From positions 1 to 12,884 of the forward strand of contig JAFZLP010000117.1 in assembly GCA_017551405.1 (NCBI GenBank): DNA of 12,884 nt, given 5' to 3'. The stretch comes from Bacteroidales bacterium. GTDB taxonomy: Bacteria > Bacteroidota > Bacteroidia > Bacteroidales > UBA932. Within the stretch, counting starts at the first letter, position 1. Every line of letters starts with the position of its first letter. Below the pieces are notes generated by a model. That model was not told the DNA's origin, searched no databases, and saw nothing but the letters and a program-made list of their open reading frames with translations. Positions 6,731 to 12,884 of the stretch are shown piece by piece. The position numbers were made by a program, and so were the translations under genes.

Positions 6731-7813
6731 CTATCTGCGCGCCCTGTCGTAGAGCACAGCGGCAATAATTGCATACAGGATGTTGGGCAGCCATAGCGCC
6801 AGCCCCGCCGGCAGGGTGCCGGTGAAGACGAACATCTGCGAGAAGCGCTGGAACAGGATGTACGAGAAGGCCAGGGCTATGCCGATACCGAGGTTCCAGC
6901 CTATTCCGCCGCGCCGTTTCCGGAACGACAGGCACACTCCCATGATGGTGAGGATTATGGCCGAGAACGGCATGGCATACCGGGTGTGTTTCTCGATCTT
7001 GGCGTACATCACGTTGGCGTCGCCCCTCATGTTCTGGGTATCTATGAGATTGTCCAGCTTTTTCTTGGACAGGGTCTCGACCGTTTTTTCGTTGCTGTAG
7101 AAATCGTCTATAGTGAGCGCGATGACGGTATCTTTCTTTTCGCCGGAAGAGACACGGTCGCCGAGCCCTTCGGAATAGTCGCGCATGAACCAGTTGCGCA
7201 GCTTCCAGCCCGCGAGGGTGCTGTCCCACTGGGCGGTTTCGGCCGAAATCTTGCTCTTGAGATGGTTGTTTTCGACGCTTTCGAGGGTGAACTTGTAGCA
7301 GGTGTTGTTCCACGAACTGAAGCTCTGCACGTACACGAACTGGCCCGGGGCTATCTGATAATGGATATCCCTCCGCTTGAACTTGTTTCGGGCCTCCTTC
7401 ACGTATTTCATCTCGAAGAAGACCCTGCCGGAATTGGCTTCCGGCACCACATACAGGTTGAGCCCCAGCGAGAACAGGGCTATGAGCGCGGCCGTGCACA
7501 CATACGGAACCATCATCCTGTGGAAGCTGATGCCGCCGGACAGGATGGCGATGATCTCCGAGTTGGAAGCCATCCGCGAGGTGAAGAATATGACCGTAAT
7601 GAACACGAACAGAGGGCTGAACATGTTTATGAAGTACGGCACGAAGTTCACGTAGTAGTCGAAGATGATTTCGTTGAGAGGCGCCTTGTACTGCACGAAG
7701 TCGTCTATCTTTTCGGAGATGTCGAAGACGATGACAATGAATATGATGAGCAGCAGGGCCACCGCGAAGGTGCCGAGGAACCTGAATGCTATGTATTTGT
7801 CTATCTTCTTCAT
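6731..7813 (-). CDS. LptF/LptG-family LPS export permease
   Basis: This is a YjgP/YjgQ-type permease, the inner-membrane part of the LptB2FG transporter that extracts LPS and passes it to the Lpt bridge. In 360 residues it has three N-terminal membrane helices (about 11-30, 55-78, 100-122), a periplasmic jellyroll-like domain (about 125-270) and three C-terminal helices (about 277-296, 304-324, 333-354), the family plan. The motif NSEIIAILSGGISF (84-97) after helix 2 is the family's cytoplasmic coupling-helix region. The start ATG overlaps the tgt stop in ATGA and murF follows after 3 bases, so all three genes are translated close together. Bacteroidetes commonly place such a gene after tgt. 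Sequence alone does not separate LptF from LptG, so no symbol is given; a partner gene is not in the window. Confidence 0.93.
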   Translation of the reverse strand: MKKIDKYIAFRFLGTFAVALLLIIFIVIVFDISEKIDDFVQYKAPLNEIIFDYYVNFVPYFINMFSPLFVFITVIFFTSRMASNSEIIAILSGGISFHRMMVPYVCTAALIALFSLGLNLYVVPEANSGRVFFEMKYVKEARNKFKRRDIHYQIAPGQFVYVQSFSSWNNTCYKFTLESVENNHLKSKISAETAQWDSTLAGWKLRNWFMRDYSEGLGDRVSSGEKKDTVIALTIDDFYSNEKTVETLSKKKLDNLIDTQNMRGDANVMYAKIEKHTRYAMPFSAIILTIMGVCLSFRKRRGGIGWNLGIGIALAFSYILFQRFSQMFVFTGTLPAGLALWLPNILYAIIAAVLYDRARR

Positions 7814-8940
7814 AATCTGGTGCTCAGGGCCGGGACTACCGAGTCTTTCCAGGCTGCGAAGTCCCCTGCCTCGATGTGAGAGCGGGCCTGCCTGACGAGG
7901 TCGAGATAGAAGGCCAGGTTGTGCTCGCTGGCCACCATTCCGGCAAACATCTCCCCGGCTATGAAGAGATGCCTCACGTAGGCTTTGGTGTATGCAGTGT
8001 CAACAAAAGACGTTCCACAAGGGTCGAGCGGCGAAAAATCGTCCTTCCATTTTTCGTTGCGCATGTTCATGATTCCGTTCCAGGTGAAAATCATGCCGTT
8101 GCGGCCGTTGCGGGTGGGCATCACGCAGTCGAACATGTCCACTCCGCGGGCGATTCCCTCGAGGATGTTCGCGGGAGTGCCGACTCCCATGAGGTAGCGC
8201 GGCCTGTCCGCCGGAAGGAGCGGGCAGGTGTACTCCAGCATCTCGTACATCTTTTCGGTGGGCTCGCCCACGGCAAGGCCGCCTATGGCGTAGCCGTCCG
8301 CCCCGAGCCCGACGGCATGCTCAGCCGCCTCGCTGCGGAGGTCGGGATACACGCAGCCCTGGACTATGGGGAAGAAGCACTGGGAATAGCCGTAGAGCGG
8401 CTCGGTTTCATGGAAGCGCCTGGCAAACCTTTCCAGCCAGCCTTTGGTGAGGTCGAGCGACTTCTTGGCGTAGGTGTGGTCGGCGTCGCCGGGACAGCAT
8501 TCGTCCAGTGCCATCATGATGTCTGCGCCGATTACCCTCTGGGTGTCAACGTTGTTTTCGGGCGTGAAAATATGCTTCGAGCCGTCGATGTGCGAACGGA
8601 ACTCGCAGCCAGCGGGGGTGAGCTTGCGTATCGGGGCGAGCGAGAATATCTGGTAGCCGCCGCTGTCGGTGAGGATGGGGCGGTCCCAGTTCTCGAAGCG
8701 GTGCAGGCCGCCCGCCTCGCGCAGTATGCCCAGGCCGGGCCGGAGGTACAGGTGATAGGTGTTTCCAAGGATGATTTCGGCCTTGACGTCTTCTTTGAGG
8801 TCGCGGTGGTAAACCCCCTTGACGCTGCCGACGGTGCCTACCGGCATGAAAACCGGCGTCTGGATGTCCCCGTGGTCGGTATGGAGTACCCCGCGGCGGG
8901 CGGAAGAGCGTGGGTCGGCTGCTGTCAGGTCGAATTTCAT
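7810..8940 (-). CDS. tgt: tRNA-guanine transglycosylase (queuosine pathway)
   Basis: Tgt swaps the guanine at wobble position 34 of certain tRNAs for preQ1 (or queuine). The 376-residue protein has the family's (beta/alpha)8 core motifs: DSGGYQIFSL with catalytic D92, the substrate-binding DECCPGD at 146-152, PIVQGCVYPDLR at 191-202, GGLAVGE at 220-226, GVGTP at 252-256, and the nucleophile D271 in MFDCVMPTRNGRNG. The usual zinc site near the C terminus (CxCxxC plus His) is not intact: the region reads DPCGTSFVDTAYTKAYVRHL (306-325), with only C308 near the expected place, although the histidine in SEHN (340) is kept. The gene heads the tgt-lptF-murF operon and overlaps lptF by 4 bases. A TAACTTTG box lies 17 bases upstream of the ATG. 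Confidence 0.95.
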   Translation of the reverse strand: MKFDLTAADPRSSARRGVLHTDHGDIQTPVFMPVGTVGSVKGVYHRDLKEDVKAEIILGNTYHLYLRPGLGILREAGGLHRFENWDRPILTDSGGYQIFSLAPIRKLTPAGCEFRSHIDGSKHIFTPENNVDTQRVIGADIMMALDECCPGDADHTYAKKSLDLTKGWLERFARRFHETEPLYGYSQCFFPIVQGCVYPDLRSEAAEHAVGLGADGYAIGGLAVGEPTEKMYEMLEYTCPLLPADRPRYLMGVGTPANILEGIARGVDMFDCVMPTRNGRNGMIFTWNGIMNMRNEKWKDDFSPLDPCGTSFVDTAYTKAYVRHLFIAGEMFAGMVASEHNLAFYLDLVRQARSHIEAGDFAAWKDSVVPALSTRL

Positions 8941-8957
8941 ATCTTAAAAATAACCTC

Positions 8958-8965
8958 CAAAGTTA
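8958..8965 (-). promoter_or_regulatory. Promoter -7 box for tgt-lptF-murF
   Basis: Read on the minus strand, TAACTTTG matches TAnnTTTG and ends 17 bases before the tgt ATG. No exact TTTG -33 element is visible at normal spacing. It lies in the 91-base divergent gap 8941-9031, back-to-back with the box for the transporter gene; the two are 21 bases apart. Confidence 0.5.
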
Positions 8966-8986
8966 ACAATTTTACACGAAATCTCT

Positions 8987-8994
8987 TATTTTTG
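8987..8994 (+). promoter_or_regulatory. Promoter -7 box for the MFS transporter gene
   Basis: TATTTTTG matches TAnnTTTG and lies 37 bases before the ATG at 9032. The leader is A-rich (ATAAAGCAAATAAT) with no Shine-Dalgarno sequence. The -33 element is unclear. I see no operator-like repeat in this divergent gap. Confidence 0.5.
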
Positions 8995-9031
8995 TATGAT
9001 AACGCACAGAAGATAACATAAAGCAAATAAT

Positions 9032-10312
9032 ATGAAAGACAAGAACATCAGCCTGCGCCTGATCATCATGAACTTCCTGGAGTTCGCAGTATGGGGCGCA
9101 TACCTCACTTCCCTTGGCCGCTATCTCGGCAATATCGGCCTCGGACCGCAGATCAAATGGTTCTTCGCCATGCAGGGCATCGTCTCCATCTTCATGCCCA
9201 CCCTCATGGGCATAGTGGCGGACAAATGGATACAGGCCCAGAAGGTGCTGTCGCTCTGCCACGGTCTGGCCGGTCTCTTCATGATCGGAGCCGGGCTGTA
9301 TGCCAGCAGCGCCGGTTCGGCCGTGCAGTTCGGCCCGCTCTTCACGCTGTATTCCCTGAGCATCGCCTTTTTCATGCCCACGATCGCCCTCACCAACTCA
9401 GTGGCTTTCAACGCCTTGTCAAAGGCTGGCAAAGATCCGGTCAAGGACTTCCCGCCCATCCGCGTATTCGGCACGGTCGGCTTCATCTGCAGCATGCTGC
9501 TCACCAACTTCCTGAAAATAAACGGCACCGCGATGCAGGAGAGCTACACCCAGCTGCTCTCTTCCGGCATCCTGTCGCTGGTCCTCTGCGGATACGCGCT
9601 TTCGATGCCCCAGTGCCCCGTCAACAAGGGTAAGGGCGGCTCGCTCGCCGAGGCCTTCGGGCTCAAGGCCTTCTCGCTGTTCAAGCAGGGCCAGTTCGCC
9701 ATTTTCTTCATCTTCTCGATGCTGCTGGGCGCTTCGCTCCAGATTACCAACGGCTACGCCAACACCTTCCTGGGCTCGTTCGCGGCCAACCCGGCATATG
9801 CCAACGCCTTCGCCGTCAAGAATTCCAACGCCCTGATAGCCATCTCGCAGGCATCCGAGACCCTGTGCATCCTGCTCATCCCGTTCTTCATGAAGAAGTT
9901 CGGCATCAAGAAAGTGATGCTCATCTCCATGTTCGCATGGGTGCTCCGCTTCGCCTTCTTCGGGCTGGGCGATCCCGGCATGCCCGGCGTGCTGCTCTTC
10001 ATCCTGAGCTGCATAGTCTACGGCATGGCCTTCGACTTCTTCAACATCTCGGGCGCGCTCTACGTCAACGAGAACACCGGCGAGGACATCCGTTCCTCGG
10101 CCCAGGGCCTGTTCATGCTGATGACCAACGGCCTTGGCGCCACCATCGGCACTCTTGCCGCCGGCAAGGTAGTGGAGGCCTGCGACGTGTTCAACACGCC
10201 CGCCAACTGGCCGAACGCCTGGTACATCTTCGCCGGCTATGCACTCGTGGTCGGAATCCTGTTCATGATTCTGTTCAAAGACCCGCAGAAAGCGCAGAAA
10301 CAGGCCGCCTAA
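9032..10312 (+). CDS. MFS transporter, nucleoside:H+ symporter type
   Basis: This 426-residue protein is hydrophobic throughout, consistent with the 12 helices of the major facilitator superfamily. The N terminus (SLRLIIMNFLEFAVWGAYLTSLGRYL), the PTIALTNSVAFNAL segment after helix 4, and the RVFGTVGFI motif (residues 144-152) are characteristic of the NupG/XapB-type nucleoside:proton symporter branch as it occurs in Bacteroidetes. The likely role is uptake of nucleosides across the inner membrane; the exact substrate cannot be read. hpt lies about 4 kb away, so a purine-salvage link is possible but not supported by an operon. It is a single-gene unit, transcribed divergently from tgt. Its TAA stop overlaps the stop of the convergent FimB-like gene by bases 10309-10312. 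Confidence 0.9.
   Translation: MKDKNISLRLIIMNFLEFAVWGAYLTSLGRYLGNIGLGPQIKWFFAMQGIVSIFMPTLMGIVADKWIQAQKVLSLCHGLAGLFMIGAGLYASSAGSAVQFGPLFTLYSLSIAFFMPTIALTNSVAFNALSKAGKDPVKDFPPIRVFGTVGFICSMLLTNFLKINGTAMQESYTQLLSSGILSLVLCGYALSMPQCPVNKGKGGSLAEAFGLKAFSLFKQGQFAIFFIFSMLLGASLQITNGYANTFLGSFAANPAYANAFAVKNSNALIAISQASETLCILLIPFFMKKFGIKKVMLISMFAWVLRFAFFGLGDPGMPGVLLFILSCIVYGMAFDFFNISGALYVNENTGEDIRSSAQGLFMLMTNGLGATIGTLAAGKVVEACDVFNTPANWPNAWYIFAGYALVVGILFMILFKDPQKAQKQAA
10309..10312. other. Interlocking stop codons of the MFS and FimB-like genes
   Basis: CTAA carries TAA for the plus-strand transporter (10310-10312) and TAG for the minus-strand lipoprotein (10311-10309). As at 5276-5279, the convergent pair has no intergenic DNA. 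Confidence 0.95.
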
Positions 10313-11061
10313 CCCACGCTGCCTCCGTCGGACCAGTCTCCGAAAGTAATATTCAGCTCCAATGGAAGGAGCCTCACGGTAACGCGGATGTCCTCAAGGT
10401 CATCCGCGTTCCAGTCATACCCCTGCGCCGCCAGTTCCGCGGCCAGGTCCCAGTCCCACGAGAGCTCCCCCGTGGCGCGGTCGCTGAACTGCAGCCTCAA
10501 CCCTGAATCCGGCCCCTGCGCAGGCACCCTCACCGATGAGGAGTGGTCTTCCACCGCAAGTTCGCATATGAAATCGCCCTCCACCGGAGTCATCCTGGTC
10601 AGGTCCGTGCCGCCTATGTCTCCCAGGACCATGATATGGTAGCGGCCGGTCTCGATTTCATCGTCGAAAGTGATGTAGATGGTGGCGAAGCGCTTGTGCA
10701 GCTCCAGCACTATCTCTTCCTCCTCGCCCGACACGACGTGGTCGCCGGAAAAGGCCCACAGGCTGTCGCTCTGGCCGCCCCGGGCAACTACCGTTCCCGC
10801 CCCGTTGTCAAGGATGCCGGCTACCGACACGACTCCGCGCTCCACGCTCTCCCAGCAGTCTGGGGAGTATGCGCTCAGCGTGACCGCAGCGGTGCGCTTA
10901 CCGTCGCCGAGCCGGACTTTCACGGGCGTGTTCCCCGCTATCGACAGGGCCCGTTCGGAAAGGGAAAGATGTATGTTGGCGGGGCATCCGGAGCGGTCCT
11001 CCTTTACGCAGCAGCCCCACATGACAAAAAGCAAAGTGCTGAATATCAATAATTTTCTCAT
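10309..11061 (-). CDS. FimB/Mfa2-like fimbrial anchor lipoprotein
   Basis: The N terminus MRKLLIFSTLLFVMWGC is a lipoprotein signal with C17 as the probable lipidated cysteine (C18 follows). It is followed by VKEDRSGCP, the 'C-xx-DxSxCP' start typical of Bacteroidales FimB/Mfa2 (DUF1812-like) proteins. The rest is beta-rich, with LHKRFATIYITFDD at 121-134 between the two predicted domains and a C-terminal YDWNADDLEDIRVTV...LNITFGDW, also typical of the family. In Porphyromonas and Bacteroides such proteins anchor type V pili to the outer membrane and control their length. At 250 residues it is shorter than most (about 300). It overlaps the OmpA-like/TPR gene by ATGA and is the last gene before the convergent transporter, so no fimbrillin follows it here. 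The family call is from the motif pattern; the pilus role is inferred. Confidence 0.75.
   Translation of the reverse strand: MRKLLIFSTLLFVMWGCCVKEDRSGCPANIHLSLSERALSIAGNTPVKVRLGDGKRTAAVTLSAYSPDCWESVERGVVSVAGILDNGAGTVVARGGQSDSLWAFSGDHVVSGEEEEIVLELHKRFATIYITFDDEIETGRYHIMVLGDIGGTDLTRMTPVEGDFICELAVEDHSSSVRVPAQGPDSGLRLQFSDRATGELSWDWDLAAELAAQGYDWNADDLEDIRVTVRLLPLELNITFGDWSDGGSVG
10381..10410. repeat. Perfect 10-bp inverted repeat in the FimB-like gene
   Basis: AACGCGGATG (10381-10390) pairs perfectly with CATCCGCGTT (10401-10410). The 10-base loop can add a CC/GG pair, leaving a TCAA tetraloop. It lies 68 bases after the MFS stop, inside the codons for NADDLEDIRV of the convergent lipoprotein. Neither strand has a T run after it, so it is at most a hairpin that slows polymerase or protects mRNA 3' ends, not a standard intrinsic terminator. 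Confidence 0.5.
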
Positions 11062-12884
11062 AATTGTACGCTGATGTCATATTTGCGTTTAAGACCTGAA
11101 ATTTCGGGATCGAGATTCCCCCTGTGGACGAACGAGGGGTCCAGTTCGCAGGCCTTCATGTAACATTCCACGGCGTCCCTGTCATCTCCCTTGCGGGCAT
11201 GGACTATGGCCTTCATGTATTCCACCTTGGCGCCTTCGGACAGGCTCTCGAGCACCGCCATCGCGGATGCGTTGTAGTCCATGGCGCAATAGGCCACGGC
11301 CGTGTTGACGTCGTTGTAGGGCCGCAGGATCGTGACCGCTGTCTTGTAGTCGCGGTCCTTTATCGCCTGCACTCCCCTGCGGTAAAGGGTGTCGGGAACG
11401 GTAGTGTGGACAGTGTCCTTCACCATGCCCCGGCGGTGCATGTAGAAATTGAACCTTACCACCCTCAGATGGGGGTACAGGGCTTCCCTGATATGCAGGT
11501 ATTCGGGCTGGGCGGAGAGCTGCCTCTCCCTCTCGTCGGGATCGCCCTCAGCGCAGATCCTCACAAGTTCCTCTTTCCTGAAGGCGGGGATTCCGGGATC
11601 TTCCCGGATGAGGCCCGTGAGCAGCGACCATTCTTCCGGCACGGCCCTCGGGATAAAGTCCAGATGCACGTCGTAACGGTGCTTCAGGCCGGAATAATAA
11701 GCGCAGACTGCCTCGCTCCGCCTCCGGGACAGACGTTCGTTGAAGAGCCAGCTGCCCTCGGGCGAACACGACGCGGCGACGACTATCGAGTCCATGTCGA
11801 ACTCCCCGCTCCCGAGCAGTTCCTCGAGATTGGCGGCGATGCGGCCCATCTCGGCGGAATTGTTGCCCAGGGAAGTGTCGATGACGGCACTTCCTGTGGT
11901 GAATTCAATGTAGCAGGCAGTGTTGGCGAGCACCCTTCGCTCCCTGATTTCCAGCAGGTACCTGTCGATGTCTTCGGCAAGGCCGCTCAGGGACGAAATA
12001 TAGAAGGTGATGGGTTTGGAGCGCGGTATTTCGCACACCAGCTTGTCTTCCTCGAAGACTTCCCCGCCCAGGGTGATGTCGGCCTTGCGCAGCCCCGGCC
12101 CGGCGGAAATGGTCTGCACGTAGTGATAAACCACGTCCCCGCCGGAGGCGGTTACCACGCTGTCCAGCCTGAGACCCCCGCTCACAATGGGAGCTTTTAC
12201 GTAACGGGCGTACATCCTGTCCTTCATCGCGCTCCTGCGGCGGTTCCTGTTCAGGCGGAACTGGTCGGTGTAATGTTCCACGGCCTCCCGTTCGGTGACG
12301 CCGTAGAGAGACGCGAAGGTGTCGTCCGAAACATAGCTGCTGTCGGTCTTGAGGGCGTAGATTTCCGGCAGATTGCGTTTCAGGAAAATCTCCAACTGGC
12401 CCGAACGGATGAATATCGTAGTATCCGTCACAATGCTCTGCAGGAAGCGTTCATAACGCTGATATCCACGCAATTGCGCCTCGCGATACCGCTCGCCCGT
12501 AATGAAGACCGGTTCCAGGGCGGAGCTGTCGCCCAAAGCTCTCAGCACGGGCTGCAGACGCAGCTGCCAGGAGCTTTCCACCATGGCGGCGGGAACCGTA
12601 ACGTCGAAGCGGAGGTCCACTTTTCCGTGCCTCTCGGCCACGTTCCGGAACCTGGCGCTCACCACTACCGGATCGATGTAATCACTCGCCACCATTTCGC
12701 CGTTCTCGTCCTTCACGGCCTTCATTATGAGCATTTCCCTGCCCTGGGCATCCTGCACCACGAGCGTGTCGCGCACGGGATTGTCCACCCTGATTTCGGA
12801 AGGATGGATGTCCTGCGACATGCTTATCGCGGGAGACAGGACGCCGCTGCGCACAGCCTCCGCCTTCCGCACGGAGGTACAGGC
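11058..12884 (-). CDS. OmpA-like/TPR envelope lipoprotein, 5' end cut
   Basis: The frame is open to the right edge, so the gene starts off the window. The last visible upstream residues are A-C-T-S, which fits a lipobox with the cysteine encoded at 12881-12879; an internal GTG at 12872 is not a likely start. Numbering from that GTG: residues 65-145 are a beta-rich N-terminal domain (PVVVSARFRNV, LQPVLRAL, PVFITGERYREAQ) resembling the DUF3868-type proteins of fimbrial loci; 321-410 are OmpA-like (YIEFTTGSAVID, then SCSPEGSWLFNERLSRRRSEAV), probably peptidoglycan-binding; 497-580 are TPR-like (YRRGVQAIKDRDYKTAV, AIVHARKGDDRDAVECYMKA). It probably sits in the outer membrane facing the periplasm. 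It is co-translated with the FimB/Mfa2-like gene, which suggests a shared role in a surface structure. The exact family is uncertain. Confidence 0.7.
   Translation of the reverse strand, partial: ACTSVRKAEAVRSGVLSPAISMSQDIHPSEIRVDNPVRDTLVVQDAQGREMLIMKAVKDENGEMVASDYIDPVVVSARFRNVAERHGKVDLRFDVTVPAAMVESSWQLRLQPVLRALGDSSALEPVFITGERYREAQLRGYQRYERFLQSIVTDTTIFIRSGQLEIFLKRNLPEIYALKTDSSYVSDDTFASLYGVTEREAVEHYTDQFRLNRNRRRSAMKDRMYARYVKAPIVSGGLRLDSVVTASGGDVVYHYVQTISAGPGLRKADITLGGEVFEEDKLVCEIPRSKPITFYISSLSGLAEDIDRYLLEIRERRVLANTACYIEFTTGSAVIDTSLGNNSAEMGRIAANLEELLGSGEFDMDSIVVAASCSPEGSWLFNERLSRRRSEAVCAYYSGLKHRYDVHLDFIPRAVPEEWSLLTGLIREDPGIPAFRKEELVRICAEGDPDERERQLSAQPEYLHIREALYPHLRVVRFNFYMHRRGMVKDTVHTTVPDTLYRRGVQAIKDRDYKTAVTILRPYNDVNTAVAYCAMDYNASAMAVLESLSEGAKVEYMKAIVHARKGDDRDAVECYMKACELDPSFVHRGNLDPEISGLKRKYDISVQL

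Noticed and set aside
8954..8958. GGAGG on minus as a Shine-Dalgarno site for tgt
   Set aside because: It is 13 bases from the ATG, too far, and would overlap or precede the likely transcription start after the TAACTTTG box, so it may not be in the mRNA.
7876..9021. Long plus-strand frame opposite tgt (381 codons)
   Set aside because: Antisense to tgt, no motifs, and it would run through the tgt promoter region.
12870..12872. GTG as the start of the OmpA-like/TPR gene
   Set aside because: The frame is open upstream to the window edge and shows A-C-T-S, fitting a lipoprotein cysteine; the gene is better treated as partial.

Overview
The window looks like a chromosomal piece of a GC-rich member of the Bacteroidota, probably order Bacteroidales. 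Four things point there. The Obg GTPase ends right after its G domain. A single LptF/LptG-type permease is coupled to tgt. Type V pilus (FimB/Mfa2) and helix-hairpin-helix/beta-barrel proteins are present. TAnnTTTG boxes lie upstream of several genes, with A-rich leaders instead of clear Shine-Dalgarno sites. Genus cannot be read from the sequence.

Layout, left to right. (1) 1-4041, minus strand, tightly packed: a helix-hairpin-helix outer-membrane-type protein, a DUF1016/YhcG-type PD-(D/E)XK nuclease, the ribosome-assembly GTPase obgE, and the start of a PAP2-type phosphatase cut by the left edge. The nuclease gene is clearly AT-richer than its neighbours and sits between them with only 14 and 3 bases to spare, so it is probably a transferred single-gene insertion. 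(2) 4152-5279, plus strand: the purine-salvage and nucleotide pair hpt-adk. (3) 5276-8940, minus strand: tgt-lptF-murF, an overlapping operon joining tRNA queuosine modification, LPS export and peptidoglycan precursor synthesis. (4) 9032-10312, plus strand: a nucleoside-transporter-like MFS protein. (5) 10309-12884, minus strand: an envelope operon of an OmpA-like/TPR lipoprotein (5' end off the window) followed by a FimB/Mfa2-like lipoprotein. This looks like part of a fimbrial or surface-structure locus.

There are two divergent intergenic promoter regions (4042-4151 and 8941-9031) and two convergent junctions. At both convergent junctions the stop codons interlock, leaving no intergenic DNA, and a perfect 10-bp inverted repeat lies a short way inside the opposing gene. 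The one in murF is followed by a T run and is a convincing intrinsic terminator written into conserved coding sequence. No stretch over 300 bases lacks a gene. I saw no tRNA, rRNA, CRISPR array or transposase.

Most of the window is core housekeeping. Worth a second look are the foreign nuclease, the acidic insertion in Obg, the extra C-terminal segment in MurF, the loss of the zinc cysteines in Tgt, the terminator inside a coding region, and the incomplete pilus-like operon at the right edge. I found no clear evidence of a wholly new multi-gene system.
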